From NCBI GenBank assembly GCA_000226015.1, contig JH152975.1, positions 76,028-108,589 of the forward strand: a DNA stretch of 32,562 nucleotides, read 5' to 3'. The position numbers and the translations under genes are program-made. Below the pieces are notes generated by a model that was not told where the DNA came from, did no database searches, and worked only from the letters and a program-made list of their open reading frames with translations. The stretch is from Mnemiopsis leidyi. Lineage: Eukaryota; Ctenophora; Tentaculata; Lobata; Bolinopsidae. Of this stretch, positions 22,201 to 29,533 are shown one piece after another (the stretch's first letter is position 1; each line of letters begins with the position of its first letter).

Positions 22201-23865
22201 TCTTCTACAGGTACTGGTCCGCTATGTACTCCTCTAAATTTGATCAACACTGCAATTTCATCTATTCCTATTGCCATTATAAGGCCACCCATTTCTTTTT
22301 CAGCTTTGTACATACTAACTTACAGATCATAAGAATGACACAAAGCCTTTATCACAGTTTGAAAATTGATAGAATGCTAGCCTCGACGCAATTTTTATTA
22401 TGGGACAATACGAAGATTTAAAGATTTAATCTCGCGTCGGCGTTTTACGGTGTACGCGGGATGTCCAATTAATTTTCCAGCTGCAGTTCAGGAGCGCTTT
22501 CATATTTGTACTACTGGCATGTCGAGCGAAAGCAGCCTGTTTGATGGTCTACATGTGCGTGTGCTGTGTGTGTTGTGGAGTTGCGGACGTACGTTTAATG
22601 AACTAGCTCCGAAGCAGTCTCGGTTAGCTACGATGCTGTTACTGTGGTGAGCTCTGCCGCACGTGCATGTAACTTCCACCAGCTCCTTAGATATCTTCTT
22701 GTGGCCTGAGCGAGGGAGAGATAAGAGAGTGGGATAATTTGTCCTATCACTTTCGAATTTGTGAGATCCAATTATGCCCGATTCATAGGTCATTGATATG
22801 TTGCAAAAATCTTAGCGTAAGCTGGTCAAATTGTTCCAAACATAATGCTATTTTCAGCAATATTATTGGTGTATACGTCAGAGGAAGCTGAAGAGCCCAT
22901 TAATAGAACCTAAACGGGTGCTGTAATGTAAATATGACAAAACGCGACGTTTCGGCTGCAGATGAATCTTTGTTTGCCGGCCGTGTAATTGCACCGTAAA
23001 GGAAGGTTAAACCTTATTCTAAACTCACTTTCAAGCAAGTTCCTGGCACCTTCCACGTCACATTTGGCTGCCAGTTTGAGAAGAGCGTTGTAACAACGGC
23101 CGTGAAAGTATTGGGTACACCTTTTTCCTGGTCCAGGTAAGTTGAGTCTTATCGGCTGTTCTATCTCCTCGTACATTAGCCGGGAAACTTTCGTCTTGGA
23201 CGGTTCCAGTTCCAGAACGTAGGGAATTCCCGCTGCATCGTACCGCAATTCTCCTGGAGTCGTGAAATTTCGTTAAAATATGATGCTCCGTTGGGTAATC
23301 TCACGTTTGACAATCCTCAGTGCTCGTGTGGACCGGGGAATTGATGAAGGAGTATCGACCCCCCGTGGTGTTCATCAAATAGAACACGTGACTGTAGTTC
23401 AGTAGGCGTATTGCTGTGTTTGAGCATGAGCTGGCGCACAGTTCTGTGTTCCTTTTCAGTTGCTATGGACTTACAAACATGCTTCTTAATGGGACCACCT
23501 AAATTATATATTCATTGTCGTATCTTACTAGTGTGTGTTGTTTGGCAGAACGACAAACTTTTTCGCTCTCTGTTACAAACACGTACCTGTGCTAGCAACC
23601 GCGAGGCCAGTTAAATTTTACTAGTATATCTGACTGCCACTACATACCACTTCTGTAAGTAGTATAGTACTGCATAGTACCGCATTCAGTATTGGTAAGC
23701 ATGACCATCCAAATTTTATTGAAGCTTCAAGCTTTTAAGTGTTTTACCTGGTTCCTTTGACGTTTCCTTGCGTGTGCATATCAGGATGGGGAAGTAGTAT
23801 TTAGCTGAGGCAAAGATTTGATCATCAGAACCACCCGCTTCTCCACCGTCAAGTTCCTCGACCAT
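10097..23865 (-). CDS. TRPC: TRPC-like (canonical transient receptor potential) cation channel, 17 exons, 814 aa model
   Basis: TRPC proteins are tetrameric plasma-membrane Ca2+/Na+ channels opened downstream of phospholipase C. Seventeen exons joined in phase give 814 residues: novel N-terminus (1-140); ankyrin-like segments (about 145-275, e.g. YLLNYGANPN, DVAVESGDLELTK); a linker and DPL...ELKTVQQRLERFTY...LDLCKNT segment typical of TRPC (315-365); YAVMCNQKHFCSHKF then MWYG, matching the TRPC LAIKYNQKxFVAHPNCQ...WYG block (about 386-413); pre-S1 hydrophobic elbow (425-447); S1 (470-492), S2 (501-516), S3 (532-553), S4 (571-590), S5 (607-629), pore (654-677), S6 (691-714); TRP box DWKF (726-729); charged C-terminus to 814. 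Oddities are the pore sequence and a short tail. Exons 2-5 are the least certain part. It runs in the same direction as the SKAAK gene downstream. Confidence 0.92.
10495..10589 (-). CDS. TRPC: TRPC-like exon 16 (TRP box)
   Basis: Acceptor ATAAAACCCACAG, donor AAA|GTAAGT. It encodes (D)WKFSRVEQLLKYTGVQPFM followed by a hydrophobic/aromatic run. DWKFSR is the TRP box (EWKFAR in TRPCs), directly after S6 as expected. Confidence 0.95.
10758..10859. repeat. Degenerate 22-bp tandem repeat in channel intron 15
   Basis: The unit is about TTAACATGAGTTAAAGTTGA plus GG, with roughly four diverging copies. It lies 34 bp downstream of the donor of exon 15. Confidence 0.85.
10893..10998 (-). CDS. TRPC: TRPC-like exon 15 (S6)
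   Basis: Acceptor AAATGCCCAG, donor G|GTTTAC. It encodes GLYLLYLVCLVILMLNLLIA ILNTTFSTCRESARK. The LNLLIAILNTTF core matches the TRPC S6 LLNMLIAMINSSY. Confidence 0.95.
11418..11554 (-). CDS. TRPC: TRPC-like exon 14 (pore helix and filter)
   Basis: Acceptor TCGTTGTCAG, donor AAT|GTGAGA. It encodes 646-690 with FATYWDSLSFLAFSAFGYGA as pore helix and filter region. Against TRPC FKTLFWSIFGLSE, the Phe-Gly pair aligns, but Leu-Ser-Glu becomes Tyr-Gly-Ala, so the acidic residue is missing. Confidence 0.92.
11788..11902 (-). CDS. TRPC: TRPC-like exon 13 (S5)
   Basis: Acceptor ATAATTTCAG, donor G|GTTAGA. It encodes DFLTFVILIAITMLVFSLPL YTVSYQSY...HNET: helix S5 and the start of the outer loop. Confidence 0.92.
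12071..12206 (-). CDS. TRPC: TRPC-like exon 12 (S4 and S4-S5 linker)
   Basis: Acceptor AAAAATGCAG, donor CAC|GTAAGA. The frame set by exons 11 and 13 encodes RYIYGLAASGLLVKLTGMLR, INKTLGPLTRTIVKMMH, matching TRPC [34 protein letters not shown]. A longer open frame in a different register (12006-12212) is a shadow. S4 carries few positive charges, as usual for TRP channels. Confidence 0.92.
12309..12490 (-). CDS. TRPC: TRPC-like exon 11 (S2 and S3)
   Basis: Acceptor ATAATTTTGCAG, donor CT|GTGAGT. It encodes IFTWLACLCRLIIEFDFMKA (S2 and its cytosolic end), RGLKRYFKDNSN, then NIVNIAVGGTFFITILAWLV (S3). The spacing agrees with TRPC ECKEIWEEGPREYLFDLWN... Confidence 0.92.
13135..13262 (-). CDS. 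TRPC: TRPC-like exon 10 (S1)
   Basis: Acceptor CCAACTGTTTAG, donor GAG|GTAAAG. It encodes KIFNKARLPSVCLWADVVNH and then VTLIGLFITCCTLKEF, matching TRPC S1 ([20 protein letters not shown]). The block was not visible as a long open frame but fits phase on both sides. Confidence 0.88.
13444..13565 (-). CDS. TRPC: TRPC-like exon 9 (pre-S1 elbow)
   Basis: Acceptor GTCATATTTCAG, donor C|GTAAGT. It encodes 418-457, with the hydrophobic run WFSTILINITFPIWFLRAYL that matches the pre-S1 half-membrane elbow of TRPCs. A potential glycosylation-type NIT lies within the membrane run and is unlikely to be used. Confidence 0.9.
13900..14110. other. GC-richer patch in channel intron 8 with open frames on both strands
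   Basis: The plus strand is open from about 13888 to a donor-like CCCCG|GTGAGC at 14057-14058 (product contains SLPDYNTHELLVHSELLLEK). The minus strand is also open. The block contrasts in composition with the AT-rich intron. It may be a mobile-element remnant or an antisense exon; no family recognised. Confidence 0.3.
14305..14579. repeat. Dispersed repeat, copy 1
   Basis: From GATCGCAGTCATTTCCAATT to CAAACCAGAGGTAGATA, the segment recurs in the same orientation at 16599-16858 with many substitutions and small indels. Copy 1 lies in channel intron 8, ending 34 bp from exon 8. Confidence 0.9.
14613..14748 (-). CDS. TRPC: TRPC-like exon 8 (TRPC signature before the membrane)
   Basis: A 136-nt exon; acceptor CATTTTCTGTAG and donor GG|GTAAGA. 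It encodes LYEYAVMCNQKHFCSHKFIQ and then NLTEGMWYG. The order KxNQKxFxxH...WYG is specific to TRPC and related TRP channels and is the best family diagnostic here. Confidence 0.93.
14955..15214 (-). CDS. TRPC: TRPC-like exon 7 (TRPC linker-helix domain)
   Basis: A 260-nt exon with acceptor TTGCTCGACAG and donor G|GTAGGA. It encodes residues 286-371. PDPLVSSFYVCVILGNL and ELKTVQQRLERFTYHYLDLC match the TRPC block DPI..AFQLSWEL...EFKxxYxxL...CxxFAxxLLDQCR. The plus-strand frame 15010-15249 is a shadow. Confidence 0.93.
15624..15635. repeat. Left target-site duplication TAATTCATATTA
   Basis: Identical to 16564-16575 on the other side of the element; supports insertion by transposition rather than local rearrangement. 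Confidence 0.85.
16127..16192. promoter_or_regulatory. Cluster of three CACGTG (E-box) sites
   Basis: GGTCACGTGACC at 16127-16138, GGGTCACGTGAC at 16161-16172 and GCCACGTGACC at 16182-16192. CACGTGAC is the binding core for USF/MITF-type bHLH-zip factors. The cluster is inside the transposon-like element; regulatory use is inference. Confidence 0.5.
16240..16388. repeat. 19-bp minisatellite with hairpin units
   Basis: About eight units of ACTGGTCCCAGTTAGTGGG. The units AGTGGGAC-TG-GTCCCACT form 6-8 bp stems with a two-base loop, so the array can fold as a row of hairpins. It lies inside the element 15636-16563. Confidence 0.9.
16564..16575. repeat. Right target-site duplication TAATTCATATTA
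   Basis: Perfect match to 15624-15635. Lack of decay in 12 bases suggests a fairly recent insertion. Confidence 0.85.
16599..16858. repeat. Dispersed repeat, copy 2
   Basis: Partner of the segment at 14305-14579, located in channel intron 6, immediately right of the 928-bp inverted-repeat element. No clear inverted ends; probably an old non-autonomous element or a local duplication. Confidence 0.9.
16880..17023 (-). CDS. Possible alternative exon between exons 6 and 7
   Basis: The acceptor CGTCCATATAG and an open frame encoding CEKAEGVTVLEMMRDEMPLP fit the phase of exon 6. A weak donor TT|GTTAAA near 16945 would rejoin exon 7 in phase. However, exon 6 also joins exon 7 directly in phase, and the direct product looks more TRPC-like. 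Treated as optional or spurious; the low boundary is approximate. Confidence 0.25.
17571..17653 (-). CDS. TRPC: TRPC-like exon 6 (end of ankyrin region)
   Basis: An 83-nt exon; acceptor ...CTTAACCAG and donor AG|GTAATG. It encodes ILVTGGAHITTCVERIAKNR LLHSTSK, continuing the ankyrin ...LELTK|ILVTGGAHI as TRPCs do (...IIKLLLDRGA). The HSTSKR end recalls the TRPC linker LRHSRSR. Confidence 0.85.
19850..19880. repeat. Short GA-rich microsatellite
   Basis: An imperfect (GA)n run in channel intron 5. Confidence 0.8.
20160..20359 (-). CDS. TRPC: TRPC-like exon 5 (ankyrin repeats)
   Basis: The 3' part is certain: LCQYLLNYGANPNLVPSNQI and VLDVAVESGDLELTK are ankyrin repeats, and the donor GTAAGC is good. 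Two acceptors 35 bp apart can start it: 20324 (CTTTTTACAG) or 20359 (TTTCCTAACAG). Only 20359 keeps phase with exon 4 and adds SGKNKVIFFLQ. The two acceptors are adjacent units of the 35-bp tandem array, so exon 5 begins inside the array. Confidence 0.85.
20313..20893. repeat. 35-bp tandem array (about 16 units) containing copied 3' splice sites
   Basis: The unit on the plus strand is CTGTTAGGAGAACATGATCT followed by TATTTGTACCACTAT (35 bp); most units differ by only 0-3 changes. On the gene strand each boundary reads TTCTCCTAACAG|AT, a good acceptor. The array overlaps the start of channel exon 5 and is interrupted by ten Ns at 20569-20578, so the true copy number is unknown. Confidence 0.95.
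21417..21475 (-). CDS. TRPC: TRPC-like exon 4 (ankyrin turn)
   Basis: A 59-nt exon between acceptor GATACGATTCAG and donor G|GTATCT. It encodes HPLKMLNERNVHINENDHK (172-190); the INENDHKG turn resembles the ankyrin start NxxDxxG and the TRPC NINCxDxxG. Confidence 0.72.
23025..23253 (-). CDS. TRPC: TRPC-like exon 3 (start of ankyrin region)
   Basis: Acceptor CACGACTCCAG. It encodes residues 96-170, including YNALLKLAAKCDVEGARNLL, which matches the first ankyrin helix pair of TRPCs (FLxAAExGD...VxxLLE). A strong donor, A|GTGAGT (low end 23029), is out of phase with exon 4; a weak one 4 nt on, GA|GTTTAG (23025), is in phase. Either the weak donor is used or a small exon lies between exons 3 and 4. 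Confidence 0.8.
23334..23498 (-). CDS. TRPC: TRPC-like exon 2 (N-terminal region)
   Basis: Acceptor TATATAATTTAG; one frame is open across the block and matches the phase on both sides. It encodes residues 41-94, including KEHRTVRQLMLKHSN and DEHHGGSILLHQF, the latter vaguely ankyrin-like. The donor G|GTCCAC is weak and was chosen by phase; the frame closes 15 nt later. The 80-bp intron to exon 3 would be the shortest in the gene. Confidence 0.6.
23748..23865 (-). CDS. TRPC: TRPC-like exon 1 (start codon)
   Basis: The ATG at 23865 sits in AAAATGG, a strong animal start context. The exon encodes residues 1-39 (MVEELDGGEAGGSDDQ...) and ends P|G at donor G|GTAAAA. An in-frame upstream start at 23904 is possible (13 more residues), but a splice acceptor-like TTATAG between the two favours the inner ATG, with the remainder as 5' UTR. 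Confidence 0.75.
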
Positions 23866-24538
23866 TTTCAAAACAAAATTACTATAACATAAAACGTTAT
23901 CCAAATACGCTTACATGAGAGAAGTTGTTGTTAAGTAGTTGATATATAGACAGTCGCTAGACTCATGTGTAAGCTTACATGATTGTATCTAATGTCCATT
24001 ATGATTAACTAAGTAGTGAATAATGAGCGTGAAAGGTCAAACTTGCTGGAAATTGTAGATTTGCATGATTTCGTTTATATAATCAGATTGAGATATTATT
24101 CTAATTACACCATTCCATGCCCTAACTCTCTTTTGATGCAAGTTCTGTGTTTTCACCATTAGGCTATTATCATGCAGGAGCCGTGACTAGCATTTGGAAA
24201 GATCGTTTGGCGATATTGTGGTAAATCGTCTGAGTCAATCACAATTGGAGTGAATGCCAGTTAAGTGCTGTGTTCTAATCCGACTTGCTACAATTGTGAT
24301 CGTTAGCCTGTAACGCTGGAATCATGCCAACGTTTGACATTATCGCATCATACTCCACTCAATTCGTTACGTTTTACTCACTTTGCTTCATTATTATGTC
24401 CTTACTTCTTTCTTCAGATAACTGGCCACTGTGTATGGTGTAATCAAAATTCTTGTAATACTTCACCCTTTTCTTTCACCTTATAGTGGTAGTTGAAATT
24501 GTCTTCTGTACTAACTACAAGGCACTCTGCCTTGCTCT

Positions 24539-24598
24539 GAGCACTAAGCACCAAGCATTATGCTTCGCTCCGAGCACTAAGCACCAAGCATTATGCTT
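24539..24598. repeat. 33-bp duplication
   Basis: GAGCACTAAGCACCAAGCAT...TCGCTCC is repeated almost twice; each copy contains the near-palindrome AAGCATTATGCTT. Confidence 0.88.
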
Positions 24599-24734
24599 AC
24601 CTCTGCTCTTGCAGGATATACTGATATAGCTATACAATCTAGAGTAACTACTGCTCGTTGCTTTGCGAGATGAATATTACCGGTTATCCGTACAGCAACG
24701 TCCGATCAATTAAGGAGCGAGTGGAAGGAAAGCT

Positions 24735-24956
24735 GTAATATAGCCTGATAATTGCACATTAACCAGTGGTTTCCTGTTCAGCACGCAACGAGATGATGCT
24801 AGCGGTGCGCTGTGCCAAGACCAGCTGCTGGAACTGTGCAGGAACCGTCTGACAGATGCGCTCCGTAGAGCGCTTGTAATTATTGCGCCTCAACCCGCAC
24901 TAGCTTTCTGTCTACCGTTTTATCCCGCTCTCAATGATTTATTCATTGCGGTCTAG
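24735..24956 (+). CDS. Unassigned open frame without ATG, possible exon or element remnant
   Basis: The plus strand is open for about 70 codons with no Met. The product includes QRDDASGALCQDQLLELCRN and RLTDALRRALVIIAP, which reads like folded protein rather than noise. The DNA is GC-richer than its surroundings. The opposite strand is also open for part of it. No family recognised; a decayed retroelement is one option. Confidence 0.25.
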
Positions 24957-25860
24957 ATCCTGTACTGTTGGCGCTACTATATAGGGTATTACTGATTATC
25001 TGATTATGCTATTCTTGAGTACCTCGCTTCATGTTCTATAACTGCGCAACAGTTGATATTTTAAGTATAACCCAGTCTGTCTACGTGGGGTTTTCTTCTT
25101 ATGACTTTTGATCGCTTTTGTGTTGCCTGCTTGTTGGTTAAGCCAATTCAAGTTACGCGGAGGAATAATATGCTGTTCAATATGATATTTTGGTTAAGAC
25201 AACTAAGGACTTGCGATGCGAACATCGGTATGCAATAAATTCTTTTCAAGCTTTCTGTTAGAACTTGGAAGCTGTTGTAAGTTGCAACTTTACCAGTTCA
25301 AACAATCATATAAGTCAAAAGCTATCTGACTTGCGTCACTTGGCATGTCGTCAAGATTTATAGATCACTTTTGGTTGAAAAAGTTTAAGTTTGTTACAAA
25401 AGCATGCCACTACCTTTCCATTTACTGGGGTTCTCTCGCAATTAACTTAAGTTAGCCTATGTGCTGATTTACCCAGTGAACTATGTCTCACTGTAGATTT
25501 TATGGCTTGCTTTTGAGTGTTTTACGTGTGTGTGTTTTTAATTAATAAAAGTTTCAAAAATTGTGTTCTATAAGTTCAATAAAATTACAATTTTTTGTAA
25601 TGTTGAAATACTTTTTAACCTCAAGGTTATACAAAGAAAATTCTTACAAAGCAACTTCATTATTCTAGCAGAAATAATTTGAATCATTTTGAATGAACCA
25701 TTTTCATTTAAATCATATTCTTTTTGTCCGCAGAATGCAGCCCTTCATTCACTGTCAGACAGATAGTATAGGGCATAACTGGGTTTTGGTGCTTGTTTTA
25801 TGTTTCACTCACTTAAAGAATTGAATATTCAAAAACGTTTGTCACAAATCTCACCTTACC

Positions 25861-25999
25861 TCTGACAGAAGCCATCTATATTAGAGTATCATTGAACTAT
25901 GGTTAAGCACTTTTTTAGCAATGATAAAATGAATTGAACGGTGTTGCTGGACTCCGGAAAGTATTTTCTTAATCAGGTCTCTCAGACCTGCAGACTCAC
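25861..25999. repeat. Direct repeat, copy A (139 bp)
   Basis: Starts TCTGACAGAAGCCATCTATA and ends at the hairpin CAGGTCT-CTC-AGACCTG plus CAGACTCAC. About 90% identical by eye to 26212-26346, in the same orientation, separated by 212 bp. Confidence 0.93.
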
Positions 26000-26211
26000 G
26001 TACTTACTTAAGCTCTGAGCCATACTTAATCTAGTGAGCCATGTCTCGGATTCAACGATCTATGGCTCGATAAAACTAAGCCATAAGAACACAATTTGTG
26101 AGCCTGACTTACTTTATGAATACCGAGTTCGTGGCTTACTTTATTTAAGTACGTGACGTGTACTCGTGGCTTAAGGACGCGTACTCGATTTTATGAATGA
26201 CCCCTCTTATC

Positions 26212-26346
26212 TCTGATAGAAGCCATCTATATTAGAGTATCATGGAACTATGGTTAAGCACTTATTTGGCAATCATAAAATGAACGGTGTTGTTGGACTC
26301 AGGAAAGTATTTCTCTTAATCAGGTCTCTCAGACCTGCAGACTCAC
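26212..26346. repeat. Direct repeat, copy B (135 bp)
   Basis: Partner of 25861-25999, with the 7-bp-stem hairpin CAGGTCTCTCAGACCTG conserved exactly. The spacer holds GAGCCAT/GGCTTA motifs in both orientations. Confidence 0.93.
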
Positions 26347-26411
26347 TTAATTATAATGTCAAGTTTTCTGACCGTGTGTCAAAACTGTAGAATCTTAGTC
26401 TTCTTTTCTAG

Positions 26412-26741
26412 TTTCCCGTGCAAGTGACCGTACTATACCATATGCAGACGCTGCCGAGTGTTCACACCAACTTTGACCAGAGAAAATTTCAATCGTGCAA
26501 CAAGATGCCACCAAATTTACTTTTAGCCACTGTTAAATACTCTAATGGCTTATTTAGGACCACGATTATGCCTCATTTGTCCTCAAAGCCTCAACTTGAA
26601 GTTCGAGATTATTGTACTAGGTTATTGTCGATCAAGTGCCGTTGGAAATCATTGAGCAAAATTGTGATACCGGTGTATAATTTGAAAACAGTTTATAGAC
26701 TGCTTAATTTGTTAGCGGAGTCGTTTAAAATATCTTATTGA
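26412..26741 (+). CDS. Unassigned open frame following a splice-acceptor-like tract
   Basis: The frame starts right after TCTTCTTTTCTAG and runs about 109 codons to TGA. The product is basic and without low complexity (RDYCTRLLSIKCRWKSLSKI). No family recognised. The acceptor-like start and length in AT-rich DNA make a terminal exon possible; chance is not excluded. Confidence 0.28.
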   Translation, partial: FPVQVTVLYHMQTLPSVHTNFDQRKFQSCNKMPPNLLLATVKYSNGLFRTTIMPHLSSKPQLEVRDYCTRLLSIKCRWKSLSKIVIPVYNLKTVYRLLNLLAESFKISY

Positions 26742-27109
26742 GATTGGATGTGTTTTAGGTGCAGCCAGCAGATGCACTCTTGTAGTGCAAGACTGAAGAG
26801 GTTAGGGGTGCGTTTGCTGGTATTGCATCATTTTATAATCTGCTATAATAAGCTATTTAGAGTCGTGTCACGATTGCTCCTTTATTTCATTTACCCCGTA
26901 TTTTGATTGTTTTCTTATAATCTTTCTTGAATTTATTGATATCCACTTTAAAGAATTCAATTTGTATTGCATCTTATTGTTTTATTTGCGTGGTTATATG
27001 GTATTTGCCATTCATTACTAACTCGAGGCATTAAATCATGTAACACGGCCATTACTTGCTCTATGATAGTTGAAATATACGATTCATACATGAACATTTT
27101 ACGTCAATC

Positions 27110-27451
27110 ATGTTCTACCTTTTTTTGCAATTCATTGTAAAGTTAACCTTTTTCGTTATTCGGCAACCTTTACAAATAAAATACCAAAATTCAGTGTCCC
27201 TTTATAAGCTGCAACTTGGGTTCCTGTGCAATATGTATTTATATATCAGTGGTAACTTTAAATGTTTTCAACATGCAAAGCTGATATATATTTCCACGAA
27301 AAAAATTGTCGTTTTAATCGAATCCAATGATTTTAGGATTTTATCTTTCGATTGCGCATCATCACAAATATTGGAGTTTCCTTCCGAATTCAATACGTTA
27401 GAGCGTAGTTTTAATCCCGATGTAATTCGATTTAGTCGGACTCATGACTAG
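27110..27451 (+). CDS. Unassigned 113-codon open frame
   Basis: ATG to TAG. The N-terminus is hydrophobic (FLQFIVKLTFFVI) and the C-terminal half more ordinary (DFRILSFDCASSQILEFPSE). No homology recognised and no splice context; low support. Confidence 0.2.
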   Translation: MFYLFLQFIVKLTFFVIRQPLQIKYQNSVSLYKLQLGFLCNMYLYISGNFKCFQHAKLIYISTKKIVVLIESNDFRILSFDCASSQILEFPSEFNTLERSFNPDVIRFSRTHD

Positions 27452-28352
27452 ATCTACGTTTTGCTGTAATTCGAGGTACCACTACTCAGGTACAAACATA
27501 TGAGATAAGGTTAACACAGAAAGTTAAAAAGGGGAAGTAGTCATGGAGATAGTACTTATGACCTGTCATAACAAAAGTTTTCTCTACCACTGCTGCGCAA
27601 CCAAGCGTGACCAAAAACTCGTAGGTCTTCATAGCAGTCTGACTGTATGTTTGAAGTCGTGGAGTGTGAAATGCGGAAACCTCTAATTATAGCTAAAGTT
27701 GGCCTAGGACTTCTTACACAAACTCAGGACCAGATAATGAAGCTTCGCTTCCGTCATTGCTCATTGTTCATTAGCCCCTTATATTTGATCCATTCAGTCG
27801 TTTGAGAAATCGAAGTGAAAGAATTGGCAACCTCCGTTATTCTTCCGTTTAGATTGAGCTAGTGGGCCTGCAAGTAATTGCAAAAGTTGATTTATCAATT
27901 TTCTCGACACTCCAAATTTCAGAGAAAGAGTACCGTAAGTCGTGATATTAGGTCACAGGTGCCAAGCCAGACCACCCAAAGCCACTGAGAACAACATATA
28001 GCCCTAGCTCGATGTGATAATATGGACAAATTCCTAATAGTGCCTGAGCCGGTAAATGACCTGTAGGGTTGTTTGGGCCGGTGTCCCAGCTGCTATAATA
28101 CCTATAAACTGTCAATTATGCTCCAGCGTTCAGACCCAGTGCTAGCTAGATCGTGACTGGGTTAATGGTAATGCGGATAGTAAGATGGTAGATACCGCAC
28201 CTTGAGTGTCCAGCTTCCCCTCTGTACTTAATCGTTTCATGGTATATGGATGACGGGTGTCTCGTTAGTTGTTACGGGTTGGGAGCACTGTCCGTGCGAC
28301 CTCTAGACAGCTGTCAGATCTTCACGCACACCTTTATCCTAATCGTGAATAC

Positions 28353-28631
28353 TTAGTATAGGACGGGTATTTCAGGTTCATGCCTATTCTTAGCAGGGAA
28401 GCCATGTTGTAAACCTTTTGGATAAATCCCAAGACCCAAGGAGTAACCGAGTAACTGCGGGTGGATTATCATTACACTGAATTCGACCTTTTCAGCACCT
28501 TTTCGGCTATTCAAGTAATCAGCTACTCTAGCCGTTGTTGCCATCACATCCAATGCTTTTTCTGACACTGAATATACTTCAATCTGCCTTGTTTTCTCCG
28601 ATATTTTGCTGATGTCTATATTGACAGGTTT
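28353..28631 (-). CDS. Unassigned minus-strand exon candidate
   Basis: After the acceptor-like ACCGCTAG, 92 codons are open to TAG at 28353. The product has a protein-like pattern (KTRQIEVYSVSEKALDVMAT, ARVADYLNSRKGAEKVEF) then a Gly/Leu stretch. A donor-like AAAAG|GTTTAC lies before the stop. It is 4.5 kb upstream of the channel start on the same strand, so it may be a separate gene. I do not recognise the family. Confidence 0.35.
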   Translation of the reverse strand, partial: KPVNIDISKISEKTRQIEVYSVSEKALDVMATTARVADYLNSRKGAEKVEFSVMIIHPQLLGYSLGLGIYPKGLQHGFPAKNRHEPEIPVLY

Positions 28632-29392
28632 CTAGCGGTTTATAGATTTTTAAAGAATCGATTACAGGAAGGGCAAGTTGAATTGGTTATTGGACCTCGT
28701 ATAGAAAAGTCTCAGTTCGTGTCGGTCAGCTTACAAAGATAATATGTCAGTAATTTGTCGGGAGGTGACAGGTGTGGCGCTGCTTTTTTTGTTTTAAAAT
28801 TTCAGCATTCTAAGACGTGTCGAGGTTAATCAGCGGTTATTTAATTTTTATCTAATTTCATAACACACGTCACCATGTTTTTCGTTTTACTTTTACATTC
28901 TTTTTTTAGCAATCAGATTTAGAAATTCTTACGTAAGATCAGTTTACGTTTATTCCTAAGCTTCTCGCGAGAGCTCGTTTTGCTTCAAACACTTTGACAC
29001 TTGTTTTCGTGTCGATTACAATTAGATAGTGCCACTAAATCGTCCATTGCATTAAATTTTCTTTATAAAATGCTAATTAGGCGTTAGCATTATTTGACGT
29101 TGATCCGCAGACAACAAGCAACATGCAAGCCTGTTAGGTACACAAGTAATTTGAAATTAATTAACTCACATAATAACTAAAGTACACTGTGCACTAGTAG
29201 GCATTCATCTACATGATAGCTTCAATAAGTCTTGTGATACGGAACACAACTGCACGTGTTCAACGTTCGCTCCACTGACGCGCATCACGCGCCGCGCACG
29301 TGACCAGTTTATTCACCCCCACGTGTACCTCACTATATCATTATCAGTTACTTCGTAATTTACTCAACAAAGTCTCTCTTTCGTCTTTGCAG

Positions 29393-29466
29393 GATGTGAA
29401 GAGCTGAGAAACGGAGCCGTGTGGGGTGACGTCTCGAAGGACCGTCCTCCGGTTCTAAGTGTGTGA
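29393..29466 (+). CDS. Possible terminal exon after a strong acceptor
   Basis: The tract TCTCTCTTTCGTCTTTGCAG is an excellent acceptor. One frame (phase two bases) encodes CEELRNGAVWGDVSKDRPPV then LSV and TGA. A GTGAGT donor follows at 29482, so it may instead be a UTR exon. No upstream partner exon was identified. Confidence 0.3.
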
Positions 29467-29533
29467 TATTACTACACGATCGTGAGTAGGTTACAGCTCA
29501 GTTATTAATTTGATATTCCTCCGAGTGGGCTTC

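Noticed and set aside
22440..22800. Frames on both strands in a CpG-containing patch within channel intron 3
   Set aside because: Neither frame fits the phase of exons 3 and 4 or looks like ankyrin; no splice pair was found.
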